64,000 nucleotides of DNA from Aulostomus chinensis (Eukaryota > Chordata > Actinopteri > Syngnathiformes > Aulostomidae). A program made the translations under genes and the position numbers. Shown here piece by piece: positions 49,367 to 59,297 of the stretch (its first letter is position 1; each line of letters starts with the position of its first letter). The notes under the pieces are model-generated. The model saw nothing but the letters and a program-made list of their open reading frames with translations. It did no database searches and had not been told where the DNA came from. The stretch is from the NCBI GenBank assembly GCA_037954235.1, contig JBBMOA010000004.1, forward strand, positions 62,001-126,000, in the 5' to 3' direction.

Positions 49367-50340
49367 TTTTTTTTTCAATGTGTAAAATACTTTTTATTTG
49401 ATTGAGCATTATTTTTATTTAATTCATAATAACATCCTTTATTTCATTTTGCATTTTGTTGCAGGTTGCTTCAGAGAGTGGTCAGGTGAAGGAAAATGTA
49501 ATGCTATCGGTTCATACTGAGGCAGATGATTCTTGATTGAATCTTGATTGTAAAGAAGTTCATGTCTTGCCCCTGGCACAGCAGGTTAGGGTGACAGGCT
49601 GTGTTTAATCTTTTCTTTTCTCGGTGAGTACTGTGATGTATGGGGCAGTTAGCTCCGTGAGTTAGCTTAACCTCGTGCCGGTTAGCCACCAACCTTAATC
49701 CAGTGTAAGTGAGGATTTATTGAACTGTGAGTGGTTTTCCAGATCATTTACAAGAGATTTTGATTGTTTATCAGCCAATTAATGATTTTGTTTTCATCAA
49801 AAAAAAAGTAAGGTTACAATTGATGTGGTAACACAAGAATGCAATACAGCACTTATCTTTTTATAAGTTAACATTTAAAGGCTGTATAATCACATTGATT
49901 GAAATACATTGATATTTAGAAAAAACCTGTACAGTTAAAAAATAGATTTATCTTTTTTTTTTTAAACCTGTCCTGTTCAGTAGTTTGGGCAAGCAGCATC
50001 AATGTTCCTGGTGCCTTGTTGTACTGAAGCAGTTTTATTCTGCATAGGAGGAATCTGATAAACTCCTCCTATTGCCATTTATGTTTAATTTTATTAGGAA
50101 TGGTATTGGTTCATTGATAAAGCTACCGGACTGAGGCTCAGAAGTGGATAGGAAGAGAGAACAGGGACAGGATAGGGAAGACAAGGGGGAGGGGGGGAGA
50201 CAAAAACAATAACAGCAATAGCAGAAAAAAATCCAAAAACAAACAAACAAACAAAGAAAAAGTAACAACAACAACAGAGAGGAGAAAAGAAAAAAAAAGG
50301 AAAAAACATTGGTTGCAGAATTTCCGGTGCAGGCTTACCA
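49367..50340 (-). other. AT-rich distal 3' UTR and poly(A) end of the L1-type LINE
   Basis: No coding is recognisable. The segment ends leftwards in the T10 run that represents the poly(A) tail. An A-rich, C-poor stretch lies at 50,210-50,310, with aaacaaacaaacaaac near 50,237. Whether all of this belongs to the LINE or includes another small insertion cannot be told without a family consensus. Confidence 0.5.
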
Positions 50341-50459
50341 TTTGGTTTAATATAATTTTAAGATAAATGTCTGAGTGTGTGTTTATGGGTCAGTTGTGCG
50401 CTGCATGCGTATATGTGTGTATACGCGTGCGTATGTGTGTGTGTGTATGTGTGTGTGCT

Positions 50460-52520
50460 ACGGTTGGTCTTGGATGCTGTGCGTAGCTGGCTGTAGCTGA
50501 TGTGGGGGGCCCAGGACATCGCACCCCCAGTCCAGGATAGCAGGTAGGTCAGGACCAGGCCACCAGAGCACCCAGAAACCCCCAGGACACGGGGAGCCCC
50601 AGGCCACCCCTCCCCCCAGGAAACAGCCACAGGTCCAACCCATGCCAGCACCCATAGGAAAGCATAGGAGCAGCAATCCCCACCCGGAAGCAACCCACAG
50701 AGAGACGGGAAGATGGTCCCGCAGGGCACCCCCCCCCCCCAAGAGGTCCGCCAGCGGCGAGGCTGACACCCACCCACACCCCACACCCCGGCGGGGCAAC
50801 CACAGCCCACCACAATGACCAGGCCCACTGCACCCAAACAGAGCTACCTTCCCCAACCCACGATCCCCATCCCCTGCACCCATCCCCTGTTCTCACCCTC
50901 CCCCCAGAGCAGGCGGGCTTCAGGCTATAGGGCACCACCAGCCAGCCAACCAGGACCCCCCACTCCCCCAAGAGGCCCAGCCCGCCTGCCGGGGTGAGCC
51001 GAAGGCACGCACGCCCAGGACCGCCACCCCCGGACAAAACAATCATACTCTCATCTTCCTCCATACAGGGGCTGAGTACTCCATAGATGCTGATACAGTC
51101 CAGGGCACTTCAGACTGAGTGACACCGCCAGTGAGCGATCCACCGCACAACAGCAGGGCCCGCGACCAACCCCAGCCCAGCCACCATGCCGGGAGGAGGA
51201 CCCCCCCCCCCCAAAGAGCCCCGACCAGGCCCCCAGGTCTGCAATGGTGCAGTTAGCAAAGGAGGCAGCATTGGACCCACTCCCTGCCCCAGCTGCCCCC
51301 CCATCCCAACATGGTGCAGGGTGTGTGTTGTGCGTGGGAATGTAGATGTGATGATGTGGATGACTAGAATGTAGTTAAAATTGGCGGAGGCACCCAGGGC
51401 ATTGGAGCCCCGCCGGTTGCAGATCGCAGAGACTCCCAGTACATCCTCATGCACTCCCCCAAGCCCTAAATGTCTACGATGTGATTAAAATTGGGGTGTC
51501 CAGCCCCTCAAGGCCTAGTGTCACATGAGATGTGATGTGATGGGACAGAGAGGCGATGAAAGGGGCTGAGGAATGGGCCAGACCCGCAGGGGGCCAACTT
51601 TCAGACTGGCCCCACTGACCACCCCGTCACCACTGCAACCAGCCGACAGGGAGTCTAGCCTACCTGGTCCAGGGGTCAGATCGGAGCACCAAGGGGCACT
51701 GTCCGGAGATCGGGGCAGAGGGTCCACCACCGTGCAGTGCGAGGGCAGGGAGGGCCCAGGCCCCCGGTGCACAGCGGAACCCCCAGCCAGCAGCCCATGG
51801 TCAGGGCCCCCAGTTCGATCAGGTCAGCCCCCATCCTTCAGATGTCCCCCAGCATCCTCCCATTGTCCGCAAGTGGCAGCAGTCCAGGACATCGTGCTAG
51901 GGCCCAGCCAGCCCGAGGACGGGCTGAGGTTAGCAAACCCCTCCCAAATGTGGGAGCGGCAGGGCCCCAGGCCAGCAAGTCCCAGGTGCCAAGCAATCCA
52001 CCTCTACCTCACTCTCCAGCCCCTTGCCTCCCTCCCTCCTGACCCCCCGACCCCCCTCCCCCTCAACCTCCCTCCCTCTCCTACCCCCACCTAACCTTCC
52101 TTCCCCACCCTCCTCCCATCGTCCGGGGGCAAACATGCCCCAGCCTCCACGGCAGGCCCCAGCACGCTCTGCCAGTGCCCAGGGACCGGGCGACCACAGC
52201 CCCCCACCGCAGGACCCCACCGGGGGACCGGCGCAAATCCCCGGCACCAGGGCCCAGGGCCCCCGACCCCCCCATGCCAGGTGAAGGCCCCGACCCAGCC
52301 CAAGGACCCCCAACCCTCAATCCCACAGGGTGCCGCCATGATAGGGGAAGCCGCCCCCATGCCCCCCACACCATCCCTCAACAGGCGAGACCCAAAGCCG
52401 CCCCAGAAGGCAGTAACCCCAGGCCCACCAGCCCAGCGAGCCACCGGACACCCAAGGTAGCCAGTGTCCATAGCCACCTGCCCCCCGGGCCAGAGCCATG
52501 AAGCCCAGTCCCCCCCATCA
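50460..52520 (-). other. G-rich (sense strand) 3' UTR of the L1-type LINE
   Basis: For about 2 kb the + strand is packed with C runs (ccccccccccaagagg near 50,730, cccccccccccaaagagcc near 51,202, ccccccgacc near 52,265) and few G runs. The transcript strand of the LINE is therefore densely G-rich, with many GGG tracts a few bases apart. Long open frames appear on both strands only because stop codons are scarce in such DNA; their translations are Gly/Trp/Val- or Pro-rich with no domains. The interval contrasts sharply with the AT-rich DNA on either side. A short TG/CA microsatellite lies at about 50,405-50,460. Confidence 0.8.
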
Positions 52521-52523
52521 AAA

Positions 52524-52652
52524 CTATGTGATGGATTTAATTATCGGGGACCAGATTTGTTCAAACTCTGACGATCGACTTTCCTCCCAAGCAGACATTC
52601 TCTCCATGGAAATGTGGTCTAATAAAAGGTTTCTATATTGAGTAATGCTTAA
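52524..52652 (-). pseudogene. C-terminal 43 codons of an L1-type ORF2
   Basis: The frame runs without a stop from the insertion edge at 52,652 to a TAG at 52,524-52,526. It includes ISMERMSAWEESRSSEFEQI and WSPIIKSIT. The pattern of a Trp-Glu region followed by a short EQIWSPII-type terminus is what I would expect at the very end of an L1-clade ORF2. All catalytic parts are absent because of 5' truncation. Assignment to L1 rather than another LINE rests on this short stretch and on the long tail. Confidence 0.6.
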
Positions 52653-53883
52653 TACTTGCTACAGCCTGATCAGAATCAACACCTACATCAGTAACTACAA
52701 CTACCAAGTCAGATCCTATCATTTCCCTGTCAGACTGTACACCATCCCTACCCATAGTCCTCAAGGTGCAACTTTCAACCTCAGATATTTGACAGTAACC
52801 ATAACAAGTCAGCAGTCCAGGCTTCCTCACACAAATGACATTTTCAAAATGCCTGTCTATGTTTTGTAAATAGATACAATGGGCTGATATGCAGGGAGTG
52901 CCACAGCTGTATTTAAGCCACCGTCCATCATAAAAAGTACACACAGCAAGTCCGAGCCAATCAGCAGTAACCTGAATTTCCACCTCTGTGGCCCAAGTGT
53001 TTATATTTATCATTCTGGACTGTTGTAGGTACTGTGAGACAGAGGAATACTCACTTCTGAAAAGTGTGAGATATTTATCTTCATTCCACTGGAGCTCTTT
53101 ACATACAGCTAGCCTAATCTTCCGATGGTGATTCTGTGAGCCACTCACAGCCTGAGAGATGGCTATGAAGAAGCAGTTACCATCGCCAACGATCCTCTCA
53201 TTTTGACATGGAGGACTGATCAATCCAACTTCTTTGGAGACTGGAGGATTGACCTTTACAAAGTCCACATTCAACTTCTGACACAAAACCTGATAAACAT
53301 CTGTACCAAGAGGACTGAAGAGCAACGTGTCATTTTTGACAGCACTCACAAATTGTACATCCACCTGTAATTCATGAGAGGTCTTGAATTTCTTTGACAT
53401 CACGATGTCAGAAGAAATGTTACGCTTTCTACCATGAGTACCTAATGGTTCTGCTTTGAAGACACTGCTCACTTCATGGGATGAAGTATGGTGAGAAATC
53501 TTACACGCTGCCACACTTTCAGCTACAGCAAGTACATCCTCATATGTGTGTATGGAGAGATCATGTTCTCTTTGCTCAGTTACAGTCGACTGTGGGGCTG
53601 TACTGGGCTGTATGATAGTACTTTCTGCAGACACACCAGATGGAACTGGATTTACACAGCCAGTGACTGTAACACCACACAGTTCAAATTGTTTATCAGT
53701 TGAACTGAGACTCTCAGCCAAAGAGCAGAGATAGTGGTATAGGTCATCAATACGAGCAAAATGCAGAACCACACTTGTACCATTGAGGTGTGACAAGCCA
53801 CTGTAATTGCGTGAGTGACTGTCAACCACAGCAAATTGGCCATCCGTATAGATGATGGTAGTAGTGATAGCACACAGTGTCAT
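52653..53883 (-). pseudogene. Helitron OTU cysteine protease module
   Basis: A 416-codon open frame. Its N-terminal part (residues 1-60: IIYTDGQFAVVDSHSRNYSG, then VVLHFARIDDLYHYL) completes the C76-like peptidase, including the D-S-H catalytic end. The OTU domain starts near residue 230 with the catalytic box GDGNCFFIAISQAVSG (Cys about 237) and ends near residue 345 with NIDRHFENV, which supplies the catalytic His. OTU enzymes cleave ubiquitin or related chains; in Helitron2-type elements the module is known but its role is unclear. The last nine residues before the stop at 52,633 come from the inserted L1-type LINE, whose target duplication begins inside this coding. Both catalytic residues are intact. 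Confidence 0.85.
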
Positions 53884-54006
53884 AAGACATGTGCTGTACT
53901 GACTGAAGATGCTGGTCAGTCCAGCGCGCAGACTGATGAAGACACCAAAGTCAACCAGTTGACCTTCAGTACATCCCCAAAATGGAAACCAGTGATGATG
54001 TTAGGT
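53884..54006 (-). pseudogene. Helitron C76-like peptidase, central part
   Basis: The frame of the OTU entry continues upstream as GQLVDFGVFISLRAGLTSIF and SQYSTCLM. A 1-nt shift near 53,965 brings in GFHFGDVL, the expected preceding block. Recognisable coding stops at about 54,006, where unrelated sequence begins. Confidence 0.6.
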
Positions 54007-54675
54007 ACAGGTCCTGCGTCCCTGACGCATTAAAATATGAAAGGACGCAGTAAATTCACTATCCGCGCGTCCCAGGGACACACCTCATTTTTCTCATGAA
54101 AAAACCATACATTGTGAACAAAAACTTGTTTTTACAATCACAGTAAGTAGCAAAAGAAACCTTGCCGTCAGCGGACCTGATGAGCGCTGTTTCAACCCTT
54201 TGCGCATTACCTCAGCGTGGACATGATCTCCTTGAGTACAGTATCGCGACATGCTAGTTCACCCGCGACAACAATAACAACCACGGATGTCATTTCAACA
54301 ACTAAAGATACAAACTTCTTCATAGTAAATAAATTCACGTTTCAACTGTTATATGCTGTGGTCACTCGATGGTTTAACGTCTAGGGGACATGCTCTAACG
54401 AAATAAATAAAAAATATTCCGGTGGTTGAATGGCGAAAAAAACATTTTGAACATACCTGCTAATTATAGCCATATCTTACCACACCACCATTGAGAGAGT
54501 TTAACACTACAATTTAAGCAATAGAAGAACATAAGAAATAGAAAGAAATACTTTTTTTTTATTGGGGACCCATCATCCCAGGGACCCACTCAAATCACCA
54601 ACTGTGGGTCATGGGAACTCATTATATTGAAAACCTATCAATCAATAATAAGTATAATCAAAATCTCTGGGAAAC
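54007..54675. other. Intron or insertion splitting the C76-like module
   Basis: This stretch separates two adjacent blocks of the same peptidase domain (EIDGQ on the right, GFHFGDVL on the left) and has no coding of its own. The right edge reads cag/gtatgc on the - strand, acceptable as a splice donor, but the left edge has no clear acceptor. The repeated words gcgtccctgac, gcgtcccaggga and gggacccatcatcccaggga suggest a decayed mobile element. I see no target duplication. Confidence 0.4.
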
Positions 54676-55208
54676 TGCATACCTGTCCATCAATTTCGAA
54701 GTGCTGTGGCAAATCAGGAACAGATAGCAGATTTGAGGGATGTCTAAACGAGCCACTGTCACGCAAGAAGGTGTGTAACTCATCACCTTGAAATAAGATG
54801 CGATCCAGATCACACCTTTGCTAGGAAAAGACACTGCTAAGTGTGTTTGGCTCTGCTGACCAAAGCAATAGCCATACACTGCAGACCTCCGTATCTGAAC
54901 TGCTCATGTCACTGATGAAATGAGCCCTTCACAACTTTAAGTAGTTTAATTCCTCTGCTATTGGGAGCTACCAGTGCCACATCATTGCTGTTGGAATCTG
55001 CATTTGGCGCTTTAACATCATGCTACATAGAAAAGTCTGACTTAGCTTTAGTGGGTGTGTGCGTTGTCTGAGGTGGCTCCTGGACAGTCGATTCCATCAG
55101 CAAGGCAGGGCAAGCTGCGGCAACCTCCCTCCTCGGAACCTCTGGCACCATGGCAGCAGTCAGTGGCACCGCAGACTCCCCCACGCATGCCTTGGCTGCC
55201 ACCTCCAC
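54676..55208 (-). pseudogene. Helitron linker exon running into C76-like peptidase
   Basis: The exon begins at 55,208 after a clear acceptor (tctatcag) with VEVAAKACVGESAVPLTAAM, and is Pro/Thr-rich to KAKSDFSM. An in-frame TAG follows, and the same frame then continues through HDVKAPNADSNSNDVALVAP to VVKGSFHQ, a TGA, and HEQFRYGGLQCMAIALV. The last block is the Gln-Cys catalytic start of the C76/tegument-protease-like fold (Cys codon about 54,876). After a frame change the next block is DLDRILFQGDELHTFLRDSG and then DLPQHFEIDGQ, also typical of the domain. Two nonsense codons and at least one indel show decay. This exon physically joins the SGNH-bearing gene to the protease/Rep gene. Confidence 0.7.
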
Positions 55209-55319
55209 CTGATAGAAGATGAAAAGAGAATGTTAAATGTAAATGAAGTAGGAGAGGAAATGTTGGTGATTTGAATGAGCCACAAGAAGTAAACTATATG
55301 TAATTAAATCAAGGCCAAC

Positions 55320-55765
55320 CTGCTGCGCTGCTGGACTGGGCTTGGAGGCGGACACGGTCAGATGGGCCGGTGGTGTTGCCAGCACCTAAATAAATAAAAG
55401 GATAGTAAGCACGAAGCAAGTGTATTTATACGTATAAGTCACAATGCAGGCATAAGTTGTCTTGCAGTTATTGGACGAAAAGGTCAAAATACCAACCTGT
55501 CGCTTTCCTCCTTTGCTCTTTGAGGCAACACGTTGGCAATGGCGCTTCCTGTTCCCAAGGGAAGGCTGAAGGAGGGAGAGAATTTTTTTTAGAACATCTG
55601 ATATGCATGTAGGCTTGAACCAGTACATGTAATGGGTGGTATAGTTACCTGGCCAGCTGGTGGAGCAGCAGTGCAGCCAGAGCCAGAGGAAGGTGAAACT
55701 TTCTCCATGGCATCCAGCATGTCACTGCTGAACCACACCGGGTTGGAAGGGATGGGAGACTGTCA
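55320..55765 (-). pseudogene. Helitron Pro/Ser-rich linker, three small exons
   Basis: Three short coding blocks with canonical junctions on the - strand. At 55,649-55,759, acceptor ctgacag and donor gtaact flank SPIPSNPVWFSSDMLDAMEK and a Ser/Pro tail. At 55,497-55,565, acceptor ccttcag and donor gttggt flank PSLGNRKRHCQRVASKSKGG. At 55,320-55,385, acceptor atttag and donor gttggc flank VLATPPAHLTVSASKPSP. Lengths are 111, 69 and 66 bp, all multiples of three, so splicing keeps one frame. The composition suggests a flexible tether between domains. Confidence 0.55.
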
Positions 55766-55892
55766 GGCCGGAGGTGTACCAGTCTTTCAAATAGAAAGCA
55801 AAGAGGGGAAGGAGGACATATATTAGATGTTGTTAACAACAAGAAGCTTTAAGGAATGTGCACTTGGATAATATAGTAGTGAAATACATTAC

Positions 55893-56083
55893 CGTGCATG
55901 CCCGTCCAATGATGGTCCAGTCCCGGGGGTCATGATGACGAGGCACAGGGACGTGTCCCGTCACGATCACCCTGGGAGAAACCCTCACACGTGGCAATGT
56001 GCGGGGTGACACATGGGCTGTGGTGGAGGGGGGTCGAGCTGATGGAACCTGGCTTTCCACAGCAGGTCCACCACAACCGGCAT
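55893..56083 (-). pseudogene. Second half of the LINE-split SGNH exon
   Basis: Right of the Rex1-like LINE the SGNH exon stops at ...SDSDGM (59,298). Here, left of the LINE, it resumes with PVVVDLLWKARFHQLDPPPP. A 1-nt shift then leads to RTLPRVRVSPRVIVTGHVPV and PRDWTIIGRACT, ending at a donor (cg/gtaatg) at 55,892. The shift puts a TGA in the original frame, so the copy is broken even without the LINE. Confidence 0.6.
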
Positions 56084-56341
56084 CTGCCTTAATATGCTGA
56101 TGGCGGATATGGCGGCGCACGTAGTTGCAACGGCTAAGTGCTTGAGTAATCGGTGTTTTGAATGGCTTTTTGTGAGTTTGTTTTTTGTTTTTTTTAGTAC
56201 TTTTTGTCGAGCTGACACCTATAGCCGGCAGGATCTTCTCAGGATTGGAGCTTGCGACACTCGGAGTGTTACGGCCGAGTTTCACCGCGAACACAACATA
56301 CCACCAGAGATGGCGAGGAGCCACGGCTCCCTTTGGTTTAC

Positions 56342-56347
56342 TATATA

Positions 56348-56400
<53 letters not shown>

Positions 56401-56404
56401 ATAT
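56342..56404. repeat. (AT)n microsatellite
   Basis: About 63 bp of alternating AT with two tttat interruptions, lying between the ORF1-like part and ORF2 of the Rex1-like LINE. The Tyr-Ile runs translated across it are artefacts. Confidence 0.97.
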
Positions 56405-59100
56405 GGGAGGAGGCGTAGGCGGCGCAGAGAGAGGAAGCAGAAGCGGGGCACCAGAGCCGGCGTGCTAGCCAGGCTAAGGAGGCAGCCGCTGAAACCACCG
56501 CTCCCCAGCCTGTATCTCTCTAACGTCAGATCCCACGCTAACAAGATGGATCTACTAAGGCTTCGGACTTCAGCGGACAAGACTGTGAAGGACTGCTGTA
56601 TGCTGCTGCTCACGGAAACTTGGCTTCATCCACTCATACCGGATTCCGCGGTCGAGCTAACAGGCTACACAGCGCAGCGTCACGACAGAACAGAGAACTC
56701 CGGTATGAAAACAGGAGGAGGACTCTGTATGTACGTCAATAACAACTGGTGTACCAACACAGTGACTGTCGACACTCATTGCTGCCCAAATCTGGAGTTT
56801 ATGACTGTTAAATGCAGGCCGTTCTACCTCCCCAGAGTTTACTGTTGTCATGACGACTCTTGTTTACATACCACCGGAAGCCAATGCTAAGGTGGCTATT
56901 GGACAGTTGCATAGCAGCGTTAGCAGCCAAATGAGCAAATATCCCGACGCTGTGTTCATCGTTGCAGAGGACTTTAACCATGCAGACTTAAAAGCTGCCC
57001 TCCCCAAATTCCATCAGCATGTGAAATGTGCTACTAGGGGAGATAACACACTGGACAAGGTCTACACTAACATCAAGCTTGGCTACAGGGCAATACAACA
57101 ACCGCAACTGGGCAAGTCTGACCATATGTCCCTGCTTTTAATTCCCGCATATGCCCCCCTCAGGAAAACCGCTCCCACCATCATAAAAACTGTAAAAACC
57201 TGGCCTGATGATGCCTCACTGCAGCTGCAGGACTGCTTTAATAGGACAAACTGGGATGTTTTCGAACATCACGACCTGGATGTGTTCACTGACAGTGTTC
57301 TGTGTTACATCAAGAACTGCACAGACAATGTCACAGTGGACAAACGCATTCGGGTCTATCCCAACCAGAAGCCCTGGATGACTCGGGAGGTCCGGCAGTT
57401 GCTGAGAGTGAGGAACACCACTTTTAGGTCTGGTGACAGGGCTCAGTACAACATAGCCCGAACAAACCTGACAAGAGGCATCAGAGAGGCCAAGTCCAAC
57501 TACAGGAGGAAGATAGAGGACCAGCTGGACAGCAATAACAGCAGGCAGGTGTGGCAGGGAGTCCAACATCTCACCAACTTCAGGACAACCATCGGAGCTG
57601 TTGAAGGTGACACCTCGCTAGCAGAGGAGTTAAACAACTTCTTTGCCCGTTTCGAGGCAGAGCCACCAGAGGCAGCCACGTCACACCCCTCGGTCCACAA
57701 CAGCTTCACCTTCACAGTCGGGGAACATGAGGTGAGGCGCACGCTGCGGGCCATCAACACAAGGAAGGCAGCGGGTCCCGACGGCGTCACAGGGCGTGTT
57801 CTGAAGGACTGTGCGGACCAGCTGGCGGGGGGTCCTCACCAGGATCTTCAACCAGTCCCTTGCCCAGTCTGCTGTCCCATCTTGTCTCAAATCCTCCACT
57901 ATAGTCCCCCTTCCCAAAAAACGCCACATCTCCAGTCTAAATGACTACCGACCTGTCGCTCTTACCCCAGTGGTAATGAAGTGTTTTGAGAAGCTAGTCC
58001 GGGGGCACATCACATCACTCCTGCCCCGAGGCTTTGACCCCCACCAGTTTGCCTACAGGGCAAACAGGTCCACAGAGGACGCCGTAGCCACAGCCCTCCA
58101 TGCTGCACTTTCCCACCTCAAGCAGCCAGAGAGCTATGTGAGGATGCTCTTTGTGGATTTTAGCTCTGCTTTTAATACCATCCTTCCCAACAGACTGGTG
58201 GACGTACTGGGGGACTTGGGATTCCCACACAACACCTGCATGTGGATTAAGAGCTTCCTGTCCAGACGCAGCCAGAGAGTGAGAGTGGGTCGTCACACAT
58301 CCACCTCCCTCAGCCTCAGTATTGGCTCCCCACAGGGTTGTGTGCTGAGCCCGCTGCTTTACACCCTCTACACACACAACTGCACCCCCGTCCACCACAG
58401 CAACACCTTGGTCAAGTTTGCTGACGACACCACAATAGTAGGGCTCATCTCCAAAGGGAATGAGTCTGCCTACAGGGACGAGGTGGTGCAGCTGTCAGAG
58501 TGGTGCAGAGAGAACAACTTGCTTCTGAACACATCGAAGACCCAGGAACTGGTCATAGACTTCAGGAGGAACAGGTCAGACATTGCACCTCTGATCATAA
58601 ATGGGGAGTGTGTGGAGAGAGTGGCCTCTTTCCGTTTCCTGGGAGTTCACATTGAGGAGGGCTTGACTTGGGGTATGAACACCTCTGAGCTGCTCAAGAA
58701 GGCCCAACAGAGACTGTACTTCCTGAGGGTGCTCAGGGGGAACAACATCACTCAGAGACTGCTGGTGACCTTCTATCGGTGCTCCATTGAGAGCATACTG
58801 ACGTACTGTATATGTGTGTGGTACACAAGCTGCACAGCAGAACAGAGGAAAAAGCTCCAGAGGGTCATTAACACCGCACAGAAGATTGTTGGGTGCCCCC
58901 TTACCCCCCTGGATGAGCTGTACAGATCCCGCTCATCCAAAAAAACACAGAACATTATAAAGGACACTTCCCACCCCGGTCACTCCCTGTTTGAACTGTT
59001 GCCGTCATGCAGACGGTACAGATCACTCAAGACAAGGACCAGCAGACTCAGGAATAGCTTTTACCCCACTGCGGTAGTCGCACTAAACGCTGCTATGTAA
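56402..59100 (+). pseudogene. Rex1-like LINE ORF2 (endonuclease + RT), two frameshifts
   Basis: An Arg-rich start (RRRRERKQKRG) leads to LPSLYLSNVRSHANKMDLLR and LLLTETWLHP of the AP endonuclease. A 2-nt loss near 56,836 changes frame. The next frame (56,850-57,944) holds YIPPEANA, AEDFNHADLK (Glu where Gly is usual), the SDH block near 57,117 and a basic linker to INTRKAAGPDGVTGRVLKD. A run of six G at 57,827-57,832 carries one G too many. RT continues in the frame from 57,811 with FAYRANRSTEDAVATAL, FVDFSSAFNTI, GSPQGCVLSPLLY and the intact active site FADD at 58,417-58,428, ending at 59,100. Only two small indels separate it from a complete ORF2, so the insertion is fairly young. Confidence 0.9.
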
Positions 59101-59297
59101 ATGTAATAAGGGTCCTGTGCAATATCAGTCCTTTTAGCTCTTCAGGTTTTTATGTTTTATGTTTTTATGCTTTTAGTTCTCTTAGCTCTTTTTAGTTTTT
59201 ATGATTGTTGCACTGATTGGTCGGCACTTTTAATTTCGTTGTACATGTTACAATGACAAAATAAAGATCTATAAAGATCTATCCATCTATCTATCTA

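Larger units (their letters stand above)
49367..52652 (-). mobile_element. L1-type LINE, 5'-truncated, with a very long 3' UTR
   Basis: A perfect 15-bp target duplication, tacttgctacagcct, flanks the insertion at 49,352-49,366 and 52,653-52,667. The left edge begins with ten T residues, the poly(A) tail read from the other strand, so the element is on the - strand. At the right (5') edge only the last 43 codons of an L1-like ORF2 remain. About 3.1 kb of non-coding 3' UTR follows: first a G-rich 2 kb (sense strand), then an AT-rich stretch to the tail. The 15-bp duplication and poly(A) are hallmarks of target-primed reverse transcription. It splits the Helitron between the OTU and Cys-rich modules. 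Other small insertions inside the UTR cannot be excluded. Confidence 0.85.
56084..59297 (+). mobile_element. Rex1/Babar-like LINE, nearly full length
   Basis: The + strand element starts close to 56,084 with atggcggatatggcggcgca and ends in a simple (atct)n tail at 59,275-59,297 after aataaagatctataaagatc. A short ORF1-like stretch (YSRQDLLRIG, EFHREHNIPPEMARSHG) precedes an (AT)n tract. ORF2 then runs to 59,100. The copy is inserted in an SGNH exon of the Helitron: DGM on the right joins PVVVDLLW on the left. The flanks share only about 2 bp, so no long target duplication is visible. Clade placement is from RT resemblance (FVDFSSAFNTI, FADDTTIVG) and the tail; CR1-like is the alternative. 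Confidence 0.85.

Noticed and set aside
50358..52501. Several overlapping ORFs of 60-173 codons on both strands
   Set aside because: They lie in C-rich/G-rich UTR where stops are rare. Translations are Pro- or Gly/Trp-rich, overlap in many frames and show no domain.
56185..56613. ORFs with Tyr-Ile runs
   Set aside because: They cross the (AT)n tract in the Rex1-like LINE and have no independent support.
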